Assembly (NCBI GenBank): GCA_016840515.1
Contig: JAEOSF010000018.1
Location: forward strand, 1 to 60,719
Length of the DNA stretch: 60,719 nt
Direction of reading: 5' to 3'
Source of the DNA: Candidatus Borrarchaeum yapensis
GTDB lineage: Archaea > Asgardarchaeota > Sifarchaeia > Borrarchaeales > Borrarchaeaceae
A model generated the notes under the pieces. It was not told the origin of the DNA and ran no database searches. It saw only the letters and a program-made list of their open reading frames with translations. How positions within the stretch are numbered: the first letter of the stretch is position 1; each line of letters starts with the position of its first letter. The translations under genes were made by a program, and so were the position numbers. Positions 43,801 through 51,816 of this stretch are shown piece by piece.

Positions 43801-46555
43801 TTTTATTTGTATCAAGATTTTCAAAAAATTCAGAGATTTCTGCTTTTATTTCCTTAATTTCGTTAATTATTTGGGTTTTGGAACCCTCTGATGTTTCAAG
43901 GGCTTCTTTAGTGTATCCTTTCAAATAATCAATTGTTCCTTTCAAGCTAGATTCAATTTGAACTGAAGATCTGTTTTCAATATTTTTAATTGTAGTCTGA
44001 AGTTCTTCGAATAAAGAGTTTGTATTACCTGAGAAGAATACAACAATTTGATCAAAGGTTGAAGAGAAATTTAAAATGTCTGTTGAAATCTTTGTAAGAA
44101 TTTCTTGAACGCTCTCTGACAAATTCCTAAGCTTGCTTTCCGAATCGGTTTTTATGGATTTCCTAACGCGTATCAGTTCAGGTTCTATCTCCTCTAATTG
44201 AGATTGAAGTGTATCGTTGATTTTAAGTGATATCTCATCCAGATACAAGCCCAATTTTCCTACTAATTCATTCATATTTTCTTTGAGTATTGAGTTATAT
44301 CTTTTGTAAATCTCTTTTTCTTCGTTAGATTCTTCCTTGAAGAGTGTTTGTAACTTTTTTTTCGTTTCAGCACTCTCTTTTTGAATTGACTTTTGAAATG
44401 TTGATATATTGTTATTTAAATCAGTTTGAAGCGTGACAAATAAATTATCTAAGGTCTCTTTTTCTTGATTGATTGTTGTAGTAGTCGTAGTCGTAAAAGT
44501 TCCAAAAATTTGATCAAAAGTAGTAAATTCTGTTCTCAAATGCTCAGAAACTGTATTTTTGAATTCATTTGAGATATTCTTATATTCTTCGATATTTGAA
44601 TCTCGACTTGTTTCTAATTCCCTTAGAAAGGCCGCAACTTCATTAGTAAATGTCGTGGCTAAGTGAGTTACTCCACCATCAATATACTTGTGAAGTTTAT
44701 CAAGTGTCTCAAGTCTCTCATTTGCTGCTTCATTGATGACCTTGCTTAGATTCTCTATAAGATTATTGTCTATTTCTTCGCGCGCTTCAGAATGAGTTGC
44801 GATTATTGAATCATTAAATTCAATAAGTTGTTCATAGTCGTCTTTAGCGTTTTCTAAGTGGCCATCCAGAATTTGAGTTACCTCATCCTGTATTATTTTA
44901 CTATTTGTACTAAAAATCTCTTTATTTTCAGAGAGTAGAGAGTACACTTTTGTTTCTAATTCTCTATTAAATTTCCTGCTGTCCTCTATGAGTTCATTAA
45001 AAGTTAGTTTCATAGATTTATCTACACGAGTTGCAGTATTTTTGTATTCCTCAAAACGACTTGCCATATGAATTGATATTGATTGAAATAAACTTGTCAC
45101 ATCTTTCATAAATTCATCAGAGAACTGGGTAATAGTATTCTCTGTTTCTGTTCTTAGTTTGGTCAATCCATTCCTATATTCCTTTACGTGGGTGGTAACT
45201 TCATTCTCATGAGTGATTTTAATCTCATCTACATTTTTTTCGAACTCAATTAAATTATCTTTCCTAAATTGTGCAATTTCTTCAATTATCTTCAAAGAAT
45301 TTGAATGAAGGGCTTCTACTACTCCCTCTAAATCTTCAATCCATCCATCCCTCTTTTCTGCTAACTTAACTTGATATTCTTCAATTTCATCAATTAATGT
45401 CTTCTGAAGAATTGATTCAAAGGTAGAAATAGCAGTACCAAATTCTTGTTTCGAAAGATTAACATTGGTAACATATTCTGATGTGATCTCGTCTACACTC
45501 GTTTTATATTGCCCAAAGATGAAATTTACCTTATCAAAAGCTTTTGTAATAAAATCCGTCAAGTCTTTTTGGTAATCCTCCATATATGTTGAAAATTCTT
45601 CTTGAATTTTTGTTTCAAATGCTTTCAGATCTTCGTTGAATTCATCTTTTTGATTAGAAATATTGACTAATGTGATTTCTCCTAGACTTTTAGGGAGTTC
45701 CATTATTTGGTCAAAATTCGTGTTTATTTTTTGAGTAAAACGATCTCTCAAATCGAAAATTTGTGTTTTAATTTTTTCTAATGAAACCATAAGTGCATCA
45801 TCTATTTTGTCGTCTATAGACTGCTCGATCTTATTGACATCATCTTGACAATTTTGTATCTTTTGAGTGGTGCTTTCTTTTAAAGGGGTAATAAGATCAT
45901 TACACTGTGTTTTTTCGCTTTCTAAAGCTTCTATAATCGCTTCTGTTGACTGAGATGATTGGTTCTTGATTTTCGTGTTTGTGGCATCGCAAGATTCACT
46001 TATTTTTTCACTTATATTCTGAATCAATGCTTTCATGTCATCTTGTAGACTTGAAAGGATATTCTGGAGGGTCCCTTTTGTGTTCTTACTTACTTCTTTT
46101 ATCCCCTCAAGGTTTTCAAATAAGATACCGGTTAGTTCTTCATCAATTTGCGTAATATTCTCCTTCAGGACATTTGTATGAGAATCTGTTGCTTGAACTA
46201 TAGTTTCAGTCGATTTAACAATTTCAGTATCCAGCTGTGCTAAAGTTTGATCGAGATAGGTCTTCACTTCCTCATAAATACGGCTCATGGAGTCCTGAAA
46301 TTTCAAAGTTCCTTCTTGAATGATCGAAAGGGGAGGGACACCAAAATATTTCTCAATTTTCCCAGGGATGCTTTTTATAAATCCTTTACTTTGCAGTTTT
46401 GCTATCGCTTCTGGTACTTTCTCTTTTTTTGTATATAGTTCGATTTCACCTAACGTAATTATCCTTCGTGCTAAGGCTACAGCATAAATTTGAAATTCAT
46501 CTTCAGATAATCCTAAAAGTTCACGAGTGAATATTTGATCTGCTTCTTTTGCCAA
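40832..46555 (-). CDS. Giant protein: TrmB-type head, very long coiled coil, PLD-like tail
   Basis: A 1907-residue protein. The first 80 residues match a TrmB winged helix (LLGLSEDEFQIYAVALARR; AIAKLQSKGFIKSIPG; KYFGVPPLS). Residues about 90-1770 are one long, charged, helical region of coiled-coil or apolipoprotein character, rich in E, K, T, N, S and nearly lacking proline and aromatics. The last 130 residues hold a PLD/TrmB-type C-terminal domain (TLTIITPNIKDVSFDTI; VQVLIITQPTLE; EEVLIVPKGAETLG) lacking the HKD catalytic motif. Normal TrmB proteins are 250-350 residues, so about 1500 residues have been inserted between head and tail. No Walker motifs occur, so it is not an SMC ATPase. The TTG start has GGGAG eight bases upstream; the TTG at 46573 is less likely. 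Confidence 0.85.
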   Translation of the reverse strand: MAKEADQIFTRELLGLSEDEFQIYAVALARRIITLGEIELYTKKEKVPEAIAKLQSKGFIKSIPGKIEKYFGVPPLSIIQEGTLKFQDSMSRIYEEVKTYLDQTLAQLDTEIVKSTETIVQATDSHTNVLKENITQIDEELTGILFENLEGIKEVSKNTKGTLQNILSSLQDDMKALIQNISEKISESCDATNTKIKNQSSQSTEAIIEALESEKTQCNDLITPLKESTTQKIQNCQDDVNKIEQSIDDKIDDALMVSLEKIKTQIFDLRDRFTQKINTNFDQIMELPKSLGEITLVNISNQKDEFNEDLKAFETKIQEEFSTYMEDYQKDLTDFITKAFDKVNFIFGQYKTSVDEITSEYVTNVNLSKQEFGTAISTFESILQKTLIDEIEEYQVKLAEKRDGWIEDLEGVVEALHSNSLKIIEEIAQFRKDNLIEFEKNVDEIKITHENEVTTHVKEYRNGLTKLRTETENTITQFSDEFMKDVTSLFQSISIHMASRFEEYKNTATRVDKSMKLTFNELIEDSRKFNRELETKVYSLLSENKEIFSTNSKIIQDEVTQILDGHLENAKDDYEQLIEFNDSIIATHSEAREEIDNNLIENLSKVINEAANERLETLDKLHKYIDGGVTHLATTFTNEVAAFLRELETSRDSNIEEYKNISNEFKNTVSEHLRTEFTTFDQIFGTFTTTTTTTINQEKETLDNLFVTLQTDLNNNISTFQKSIQKESAETKKKLQTLFKEESNEEKEIYKRYNSILKENMNELVGKLGLYLDEISLKINDTLQSQLEEIEPELIRVRKSIKTDSESKLRNLSESVQEILTKISTDILNFSSTFDQIVVFFSGNTNSLFEELQTTIKNIENRSSVQIESSLKGTIDYLKGYTKEALETSEGSKTQIINEIKEIKAEISEFFENLDTNKIMESKELLDKHIERYTNLIAQHFKQFDKNIEESLTQKITTLKDKQTEFKEALSTEVSEKIHRPLIHASKNSELRISTTLQNFTNMMGSLAKGFADNLQLRFNEFGDEYQTSLKEFSQIIDKQMKELKDTTKSIDKYSKELKAKQLESEKIEIKNIENEIMKYIGELQNTKATTLKTLEETLLRTLEEGKTQSIDTNQSLKESIEVAYNKAHEQLMNELNAVNEVIISNFQSEIDRLNKDTKNLTKELDTVLITHLREYDELLTAQVNNITNMVEGIKELLDEQVDATKIASSEYIGTSKKLYSENIAATIKEITSAKTELLEDFAAKTQSLQKEINNRFTEQISILKKDVTTLKQEYKKRIANSKRQHSKTINVLKKEFSDDFSTLIEQTDSQITETKKSVSDSLLSNIMLYELNNALAIGQLTQIQENTTSQLIKSMTDANEDFLNLLSTQESDLDTFFELVRQELTKLLDLNKETQNKSFNLFEDTLKNKIESNDTEIENIVNLIRESALELVDSHLTTSNESRAVLREEINEQLSKVLQEVNSIALSKIDAIETIKLRLSEEMEKMIHTTQEDTEGIHIKYLQELEEKTQIAENDILATVKKISETLSQETKTINDEIMNLIDEHGEKTSEMATLVDTEIKTTLEQTIESFEKRITKLDADISPIRRSRAQLFEEHVQSLEEFVTNALNTNLGDLLRFVSEIQELSQSWTEKITAEFNDSVNQLNEETRNHLGQKSEEKIEEVAKIVSEIGEELTTSQNIIESTKNDLQNGLQNLSLQQSQNIDEFNTTIKTKFVENVKINIENLANVNKRIIQETNDKIQEIIENTANYEMIVKDLWEEIQDILSVGIASEKTWYLIGEQLNEFSRTAIERTKHTLTIITPNIKDVSFDTIKKLDPSVQVLIITQPTLETEDEQHALQELYQLGNVRVKKNSGIEYSVLSRDNEEVLIVPKGAETLGIISEDPSYVAMINKIIRPEVVRSAGAIS

Positions 46556-46726
46556 TTTATTATCTCCCTTCAATTCTCTAATCTAATATTATCTTTTAAT
46601 TCTTTTAAATCTAAATTCTTTTTGCAACCAAAAGTTATTTAGCCTCAATTTTAGCTATTTTTTGTAAAATTGAATATTCAATGTTTCTTGTTAATCAAAG
46701 TTGATTGAATGTAACGAGGATTCACA

Positions 46727-47881
46727 GTGAAAATATCATCTGATGCTCTAAAATTTCTTAAATTGAAACAATGGTTGGATTCCAGTGATTTAACAATTCT
46801 TGGTTTTATTATAACTTCTTTTTTACTTTTTTGGCTATTTTATGGAGTAATTTCTTATTTTTTTGCGATCTCAGTCCCATTATCGGGGATAATCTTTATA
46901 CTAGCAATCCATTTATTTGTTATTTTAGGTAGCGTATTACTAATTACTCGCGTTAGACGTCGATTTCTTCGTTTATCATCATTTTTACAAGATGAAAGAG
47001 TATCAATTAAAGAAATCTCTGAAAGTTTTCTGATTCCTATAAAGAAAATCAAGAGCGCAATTTTGCAATTCAAGAAAGAAGGAATAATTTCAGGAGTTAT
47101 CGATGATGATAAAGACGTCTATCTCAATGTTAACCAAGATCGATGGAATGAAACGCGAGATTTGCTTATAGAATATAAAAAAATCTCTACTGGGGACTTA
47201 GCAAAGCACTTCGAAGTTTCAAAAAGTGAAGCGAAATTCATTTTTTTAGAGATACAAAATCAAAAAATGGTACACGGTTACTTTGTAGAGGATAATCGAG
47301 AATTCATCACACGAGAATTCATTTATGATATGTTTAGAGAATCATTAGAAAAGCAAGGACGAATTAATCTCAATAAGACGAAACAACGCATTGGATTGAC
47401 TGATGAAGCATTTCAGTATGAATTTAGAAATTTTATTCGAGTTGAAAATGTTAATGGCTTTTATTTTGGCAAAAATGAATTCGTTGAATTTGAAGAGCGT
47501 GCTAAAGATGATTTCTTAGAGGAAATAAAAAGTGCTGGAAGCATACTAATTAAGACCCTATCTACTAACTTCAACCTGTCAGAAGATTATTGCAGTTATC
47601 TAATTACTGAGTATCGTTCTAATGGTCTATTAAATGGAATATTATCAGAGGACAAAAGAGTTTTCATTACCCTTGATTCACTTAGAGAACATATTTTTTT
47701 GGCAATCTCGAAAGATAAGACCTTAAAAATCTTCGCAAAAGACTTAGGACTTCCTCATGATGTTTTATATACGACAATACTCCGTAATTTTAACTTTGAA
47801 GATCTAATAGCGCGTACAGGCGTGACGCGAAATGTACTTGAAAATATGCTTAATCAACTTCTAACAGAAAAAGTAGAATAG
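46727..47881 (+). CDS. Membrane-anchored tandem winged-helix protein, UFL1/UFBP1-like
   Basis: A 384-residue protein. Two hydrophobic spans (about 21-44 and 48-75) are followed by four to five winged-helix units: about 83-135 (VSIKEISESFLIPIKKIKSA), 138-195 (ISTGDLAKHFEVSKSEAKF), 200-250, 255-320 and a shorter last one. The joint HGYFVEDNREFITREFIYDM recalls the DNRGVIFTEAFV pattern of UFL1, the E3 of the UFM1 system. A membrane anchor plus winged helix recalls its partner DDRGK1/UFBP1. That comparison is from memory and unverified; a membrane-bound DNA-binding regulator is the alternative. The GTG start follows CGAGGA. It is divergent from the giant gene, 171 bases away. Confidence 0.78.
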   Translation: MKISSDALKFLKLKQWLDSSDLTILGFIITSFLLFWLFYGVISYFFAISVPLSGIIFILAIHLFVILGSVLLITRVRRRFLRLSSFLQDERVSIKEISESFLIPIKKIKSAILQFKKEGIISGVIDDDKDVYLNVNQDRWNETRDLLIEYKKISTGDLAKHFEVSKSEAKFIFLEIQNQKMVHGYFVEDNREFITREFIYDMFRESLEKQGRINLNKTKQRIGLTDEAFQYEFRNFIRVENVNGFYFGKNEFVEFEERAKDDFLEEIKSAGSILIKTLSTNFNLSEDYCSYLITEYRSNGLLNGILSEDKRVFITLDSLREHIFLAISKDKTLKIFAKDLGLPHDVLYTTILRNFNFEDLIARTGVTRNVLENMLNQLLTEKVE

Positions 47882-47996
47882 ACGTGACTGTGTTTAGTGT
47901 TCCTTTAGCAAAATATGGCAAAATACTACTTAACGAAAACGGAAAGTTTTATAGGGAAGGTTCTCGTAGAAACTACAAGTCTTGGAAGGTGACTTC

Positions 47997-48233
47997 ATGT
48001 CTTTGGAACTTAAAGTAATGTTAAGTCTTCATAATTTGGGAGTTGTAAAAGAGGAAGTCGCAAAGACACCCGATCAACTTGCAAATACATTAAACATGAA
48101 TTTCGATGATGTTAAAAGGGCGCTAGAGACACTATCGTCGGAAAGTTATGTAGGCAAAATACCTCACGAGAATAGTCATGCCTATTTTCTCACAGGGAAG
48201 GGCATAGTGACTGTTTGTAGCATGTTTACATAA
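47997..48233 (+). CDS. Small winged-helix protein
   Basis: A 78-residue protein consisting of one winged helix-turn-helix (LELKVMLSLHNLGVVKEEVAK, DQLANTLNMNFDDVKRALE) and a short wing ending in GKGIVTVCSMF. It might bind DNA or act as an adaptor. The ATG follows GAAGGTGA by about eight bases; a TTG at 47982 is a weaker option. It lies between the tandem winged-helix protein and the glycosyltransferase group, all on the same strand. Confidence 0.75.
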   Translation: MSLELKVMLSLHNLGVVKEEVAKTPDQLANTLNMNFDDVKRALETLSSESYVGKIPHENSHAYFLTGKGIVTVCSMFT

Positions 48234-48279
48234 TTTATTTGATCTAGGAGGCGCTCATCTAAATTTAAAGAGGTTTTTT

Positions 48280-48921
48280 ATGGCAATAAAGAAAGCCCTA
48301 GTGGTAACTTGGGAATACTCTCCAAAAATTGGTTCTATAGCCCCTGCATGCGAAACTTTGGTTAAAGGACTTGTAGCTCAAAATATTAAAGTGGACGTAG
48401 TTACTTGGGATGATTGGCGAGCATATATGGGATTTGAGGATAGAAATGGTGTGAGAATTCATTATATTAGCGCCCCTATTTCGCCTGCTTCTAATACAAT
48501 AACCTTCTATGCCACTCTCAATACTGAGTTGGAACGTGTAGCGGCGTCTATTTTTCATGAGTCCCCTGTTGTTCCAGACGTAATTCATGTCCACGAATGG
48601 ATAACTGTCCTAGCAGGAATTTCTTTGAAAAGCGTATTTAATAAACCTCTCATCTTAACACTCTATAGTCTGGAAGACCATAGAAGCCATGGGGCGATAT
48701 CGCCATTTAATGAATCCATTAAGGCTATAGAACGAAAAGGAGTAAAAGAGGCTTCAAAGATAATAGTATTTTCTAACTTCATGAGGGACGGGATTGTCAA
48801 GGTCTATGGTGTATCCAAAGATAAAATTTGTGTAATGAGTTTAGATGAAGCCCTGAATGGTAAAACCGCAGAGATTTATAACGAAATCGTTGAACAAGAT
48901 CAATCTATTTCTATACGTTAA
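48280..48921 (+). CDS. GT4-like glycosyltransferase, N-terminal domain only
   Basis: A 213-residue protein matching just the N-terminal Rossmann domain of GT-B glycosyltransferases (WEYSPKIGSIAPACETLVKGL, VIHVHEWITVLAGISL, ASKIIVFSNFMRDGIVKVYG). It ends at about the domain junction. The donor-sugar-binding C-terminal half is missing, and no remnant is found in the 82-base gap before the next gene. It could be a regulatory or acceptor-binding subunit of the complete enzyme downstream, or a decaying gene. The open frame and AAAGAGG site argue that it is expressed. Confidence 0.8.
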   Translation: MAIKKALVVTWEYSPKIGSIAPACETLVKGLVAQNIKVDVVTWDDWRAYMGFEDRNGVRIHYISAPISPASNTITFYATLNTELERVAASIFHESPVVPDVIHVHEWITVLAGISLKSVFNKPLILTLYSLEDHRSHGAISPFNESIKAIERKGVKEASKIIVFSNFMRDGIVKVYGVSKDKICVMSLDEALNGKTAEIYNEIVEQDQSISIR

Positions 48922-49039
48922 ATAAGACATTTGAAGTTTTTTTTAATCATTTTTTGTTTTCATCAACCCCCACATAAGGCTTAAATTCTTTGAATTCCTA
49001 TGATTGAAACAAAAACGGATTTTAGTTCAGGGAATATCT

Positions 49040-50305
49040 TTGAAACCGTTAACAGTGATTCATTTATCATGGGAGTTTCCACCGCGTAAGGTTGGTGGTC
49101 TTGCTGCGCATGTATATGACCTCAGTCAAGCGTTGATAAAGTTAGGTCACAATATATACGTTATAACTACCGACTTTCCAGGTACAGAAGAGATTGAAGT
49201 CGTTGGTGGCGTACACGTTCATAGGTATGATTCATATTCATACCCTGGACCTGATTTCATTACGTGGGCTATCTTAATGCAACAGACAATGCATGAAAAA
49301 GCAGCTGAAGTCATTACTGAATTACATGCTTCAGGACAGCAAATTGATCTTATTCACGCTCATGACTGGCTCTCCGGCCTAGCTGCAATTGAATTGAAGC
49401 ATGGATTTAGACTCCCACTAGTGACGACTATCCACTCCACGGAGCTTGGACGAAGAAATGGACTGCACGATGATGGACAACGAATGATTCATGCAATTGA
49501 AAAGCGCTTAGCCTTCGAGAGTTGGAGAATAATTGCCTGTAGCCGTTATATGGCGGATCAAATTAAATATGCATATGCTCTTTCTGAAGATAAGATCGAT
49601 GTAATCCCAAACGGAGTTTACACCAAAGAATTCAAAAGCGTAGACACGCAATCTACTGTAGATCTCGATTTTCGAAGAACATTTGCGACAGATCAAGAAA
49701 AAATCGTCTTATTTGTAGGTCGAATGGTTCCAGAAAAAGGCGTAAATGTGTTGGTTGGAAGCATACAACAAGTTCTTGCTAGCATGCCCAATGCAAAATT
49801 CATTTTTGTTGGTGACGGATACTATCGTGCACAATACATGCGAATAGCACATGGCCTTGGTGTTGCTCACAAGTGTTATTTTACTGGATTCCTTGAAGAT
49901 GATAGTGATGTTCGAAAATTATTCACTTTAGCAGATATTTGTGTCTTTCCAAGCTTCTACGAACCCTTTGGAATTGTTGCCTTAGAGGCTATGGCCGCAG
50001 GTACTCCAGTTATAGTTTCAGATATCGGCGGTCTCTCTGAAATCATTGATCATGGACATACTGGATTAAAAGTCCCGGTCAATAATTCTAATGCTCTAGC
50101 GAGAGCAATTATCTCTCTATTAAGTGACCCTGGATTATCGAGTTCATTATGTAAAAATGCGCTTGAGATAGTAGGTAAAATATACCATTGGCAGAGAATT
50201 GCTGAGCAAACCACTCAGTTATACCAACGCGTTTTAAATGAATACCAAAAAAATCCGTGGAAACCTAAGGCATTTGATTTTCCTAAAACGCAATTGTCTG
50301 GTTAA
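49040..50305 (+). CDS. GT4 glycosyltransferase (glycogen synthase-like)
   Basis: A 421-residue GT-B enzyme of the GT4/GT5 type that adds sugars from nucleotide donors. The N-terminal domain has WEFPPRKVGGLAAHVYDLS and IHAHDWLSGLAAIEL. The C-terminal domain has FVGRMVPEKGVNVL (about 224-237) and the donor motif SFYEPFGIVALEAMAAGTPV (about 304-323, E-x7-E). A TTG start at 49040 preceded by AGGGA fits the family opening; TTG at 49004 would add 12 residues. It may make storage glucan, trehalose-like compounds or surface glycans. It is paired with the half-enzyme upstream and convergent with a third enzyme. Confidence 0.9.
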   Translation: MKPLTVIHLSWEFPPRKVGGLAAHVYDLSQALIKLGHNIYVITTDFPGTEEIEVVGGVHVHRYDSYSYPGPDFITWAILMQQTMHEKAAEVITELHASGQQIDLIHAHDWLSGLAAIELKHGFRLPLVTTIHSTELGRRNGLHDDGQRMIHAIEKRLAFESWRIIACSRYMADQIKYAYALSEDKIDVIPNGVYTKEFKSVDTQSTVDLDFRRTFATDQEKIVLFVGRMVPEKGVNVLVGSIQQVLASMPNAKFIFVGDGYYRAQYMRIAHGLGVAHKCYFTGFLEDDSDVRKLFTLADICVFPSFYEPFGIVALEAMAAGTPVIVSDIGGLSEIIDHGHTGLKVPVNNSNALARAIISLLSDPGLSSSLCKNALEIVGKIYHWQRIAEQTTQLYQRVLNEYQKNPWKPKAFDFPKTQLSG

Positions 50306-50317
50306 TTTTTTCGTGGA

Positions 50318-51580
50318 TTACTTTTTGTACTTTTCCAATATTGTTTTGTAGATAGGTATGGTTCTTTCTGCACATTTATCCCAGGTAAAATGAGCAAGTA
50401 CCCGCTTTCGTGCATTTTCTCCTAAGAATTTTGCATGATCTTGATCTCTTAGGATGTTTTTAATTCCCCATGCAACATCCTTTGGGTCATAAGGATTCAC
50501 ATGATACCCGCAATGTCCGTCACCACTAGACACTATCTGCTCTCTTAATCCACTTATACCTTGAGCTCCAACAACAACCGGAGTGCCGCAGGCCATAGCT
50601 TCAGTACAGGCTCTTCCAAAAGGTTTCCATGTAGATGGAAAGACGGCAACATCTGCAGCCACATAGTGGGCAATTTTCTCTGTATCAGTAACGTATTCTG
50701 TTCTCACTATGACATTTCCTCGCAGTCCTGATTCAATTTTCTCTTTTAATTCCGTAGACAAAACATCTTCACTTAAAAGTACGAATTTTGAACGCGGAAA
50801 TTCATTAATTACATCAGGTATAGCTTTAACTAGTGCATCAATATTTTCAGATGCAGAGAAGTCACCAATGTAGAAAATCATAGGATCACCTTCATCGAGT
50901 CCATATCTTTCACGAAGTTCTAATATCAGTGCCTTATCAATATTTGAAGGTGAATAAGTTTTTGCGTCTACCCCATCCCAGCAAACAGATATTTTATTTC
51001 TTTCAGCTTCTTTCAATCCCATTCGTAGCAGTTCTTCTTTTACCGCATAAGAGGGAACAATTATTGCGTCACTAGTTTCCAATCCTCGTCTTTCGATACT
51101 TTCAATTGTTATGCTTCCCCGTCCTGTGCCCCTTATTCTTTCTGTCGTATGTACATGAAAAATAAGAGGGATATTCAATTGTCTTTTTACTGCAATTCCA
51201 GCAAGAATGGCATCACTGTTATGGGCAGAAATAATATCGAATTCTCTTTTCTCTTCAGAAACAAGCTGATTAATTAATTGACCTGAAGCTAGAATATCAT
51301 ATGATACCATGTCCGCAAAGGCATGAAGATCATAGTTTGACTGCATAAGATCACTGCTGACAAACATCGGGATCATGTCACGAATATCAATAAGCTCAGG
51401 GCGATGTACTTCTATTCCTTTCCACATTTCAGAGCTTAAAAAAGAGCCGTCTGGATTCGTTGTAAATACAGTGACTTCATGACCAACCTCTAGGAATTTT
51501 CGACTCATTTCTCTTGCGTAAACTCCTAGAGAACGCTCCCTTAATGGAGGAAATTCACTGCAGAAACAAGCGATTTTCAT
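50318..51580 (-). CDS. GT4 glycosyltransferase
   Basis: A 420-residue GT-B enzyme. The N-terminal half has the acceptor region CSEFPPLRERSLGVYAREMS (about 7-26) and FDIISAHNSDAILAGIAV. The C-terminal half has FYIGDFSASENIDALVKA (about 237-254) and the donor motif STWKPFGRACTEAMACGTPV (about 316-335, E-x7-E shape with E in TEAMA). Members build glycogen, lipid-linked or surface sugars. It ends 12 bases from the previous gene's end, convergently. Substrate is unknown. Confidence 0.9.
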   Translation of the reverse strand: MKIACFCSEFPPLRERSLGVYAREMSRKFLEVGHEVTVFTTNPDGSFLSSEMWKGIEVHRPELIDIRDMIPMFVSSDLMQSNYDLHAFADMVSYDILASGQLINQLVSEEKREFDIISAHNSDAILAGIAVKRQLNIPLIFHVHTTERIRGTGRGSITIESIERRGLETSDAIIVPSYAVKEELLRMGLKEAERNKISVCWDGVDAKTYSPSNIDKALILELRERYGLDEGDPMIFYIGDFSASENIDALVKAIPDVINEFPRSKFVLLSEDVLSTELKEKIESGLRGNVIVRTEYVTDTEKIAHYVAADVAVFPSTWKPFGRACTEAMACGTPVVVGAQGISGLREQIVSSGDGHCGYHVNPYDPKDVAWGIKNILRDQDHAKFLGENARKRVLAHFTWDKCAERTIPIYKTILEKYKK

Positions 51581-51634
51581 ATTTTGCTCAACTAATTCAG
51601 ATAATAAGAGGACATAATTAAGTTGTTAAGGAGT

Positions 51635-51652
51635 CTCTATTATCGTATAGAG
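51635..51652. repeat. Small inverted repeat in divergent promoter
   Basis: CTCTAT (51635-51640) and ATAGAG (51647-51652) with a 6-base spacer, between the divergent glycosyltransferase and beta-CASP genes. It could be an operator; no supporting copies were seen. Confidence 0.3.
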
Positions 51653-51816
51653 TTGATTCTTAAGGTTTTTGGTGATCTTTTTGTGTATCGAAGTAAAAGA
51701 ATATGAATAATAGCAATCTTTAAAAGATTCATAGAGAAATGGAAAATGACTTTTAAATTCCCAACGATGCTTCGCTTTACGTGGCACAGGGTTTTTTCTA
51801 ATGTGGAGGTTTTATA

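Noticed and set aside
40832..46555. SMC- or MukB-like ATPase interpretation of the giant protein
   Set aside because: No Walker A/B or signature motifs at either end; the N-terminus matches a TrmB winged helix instead.
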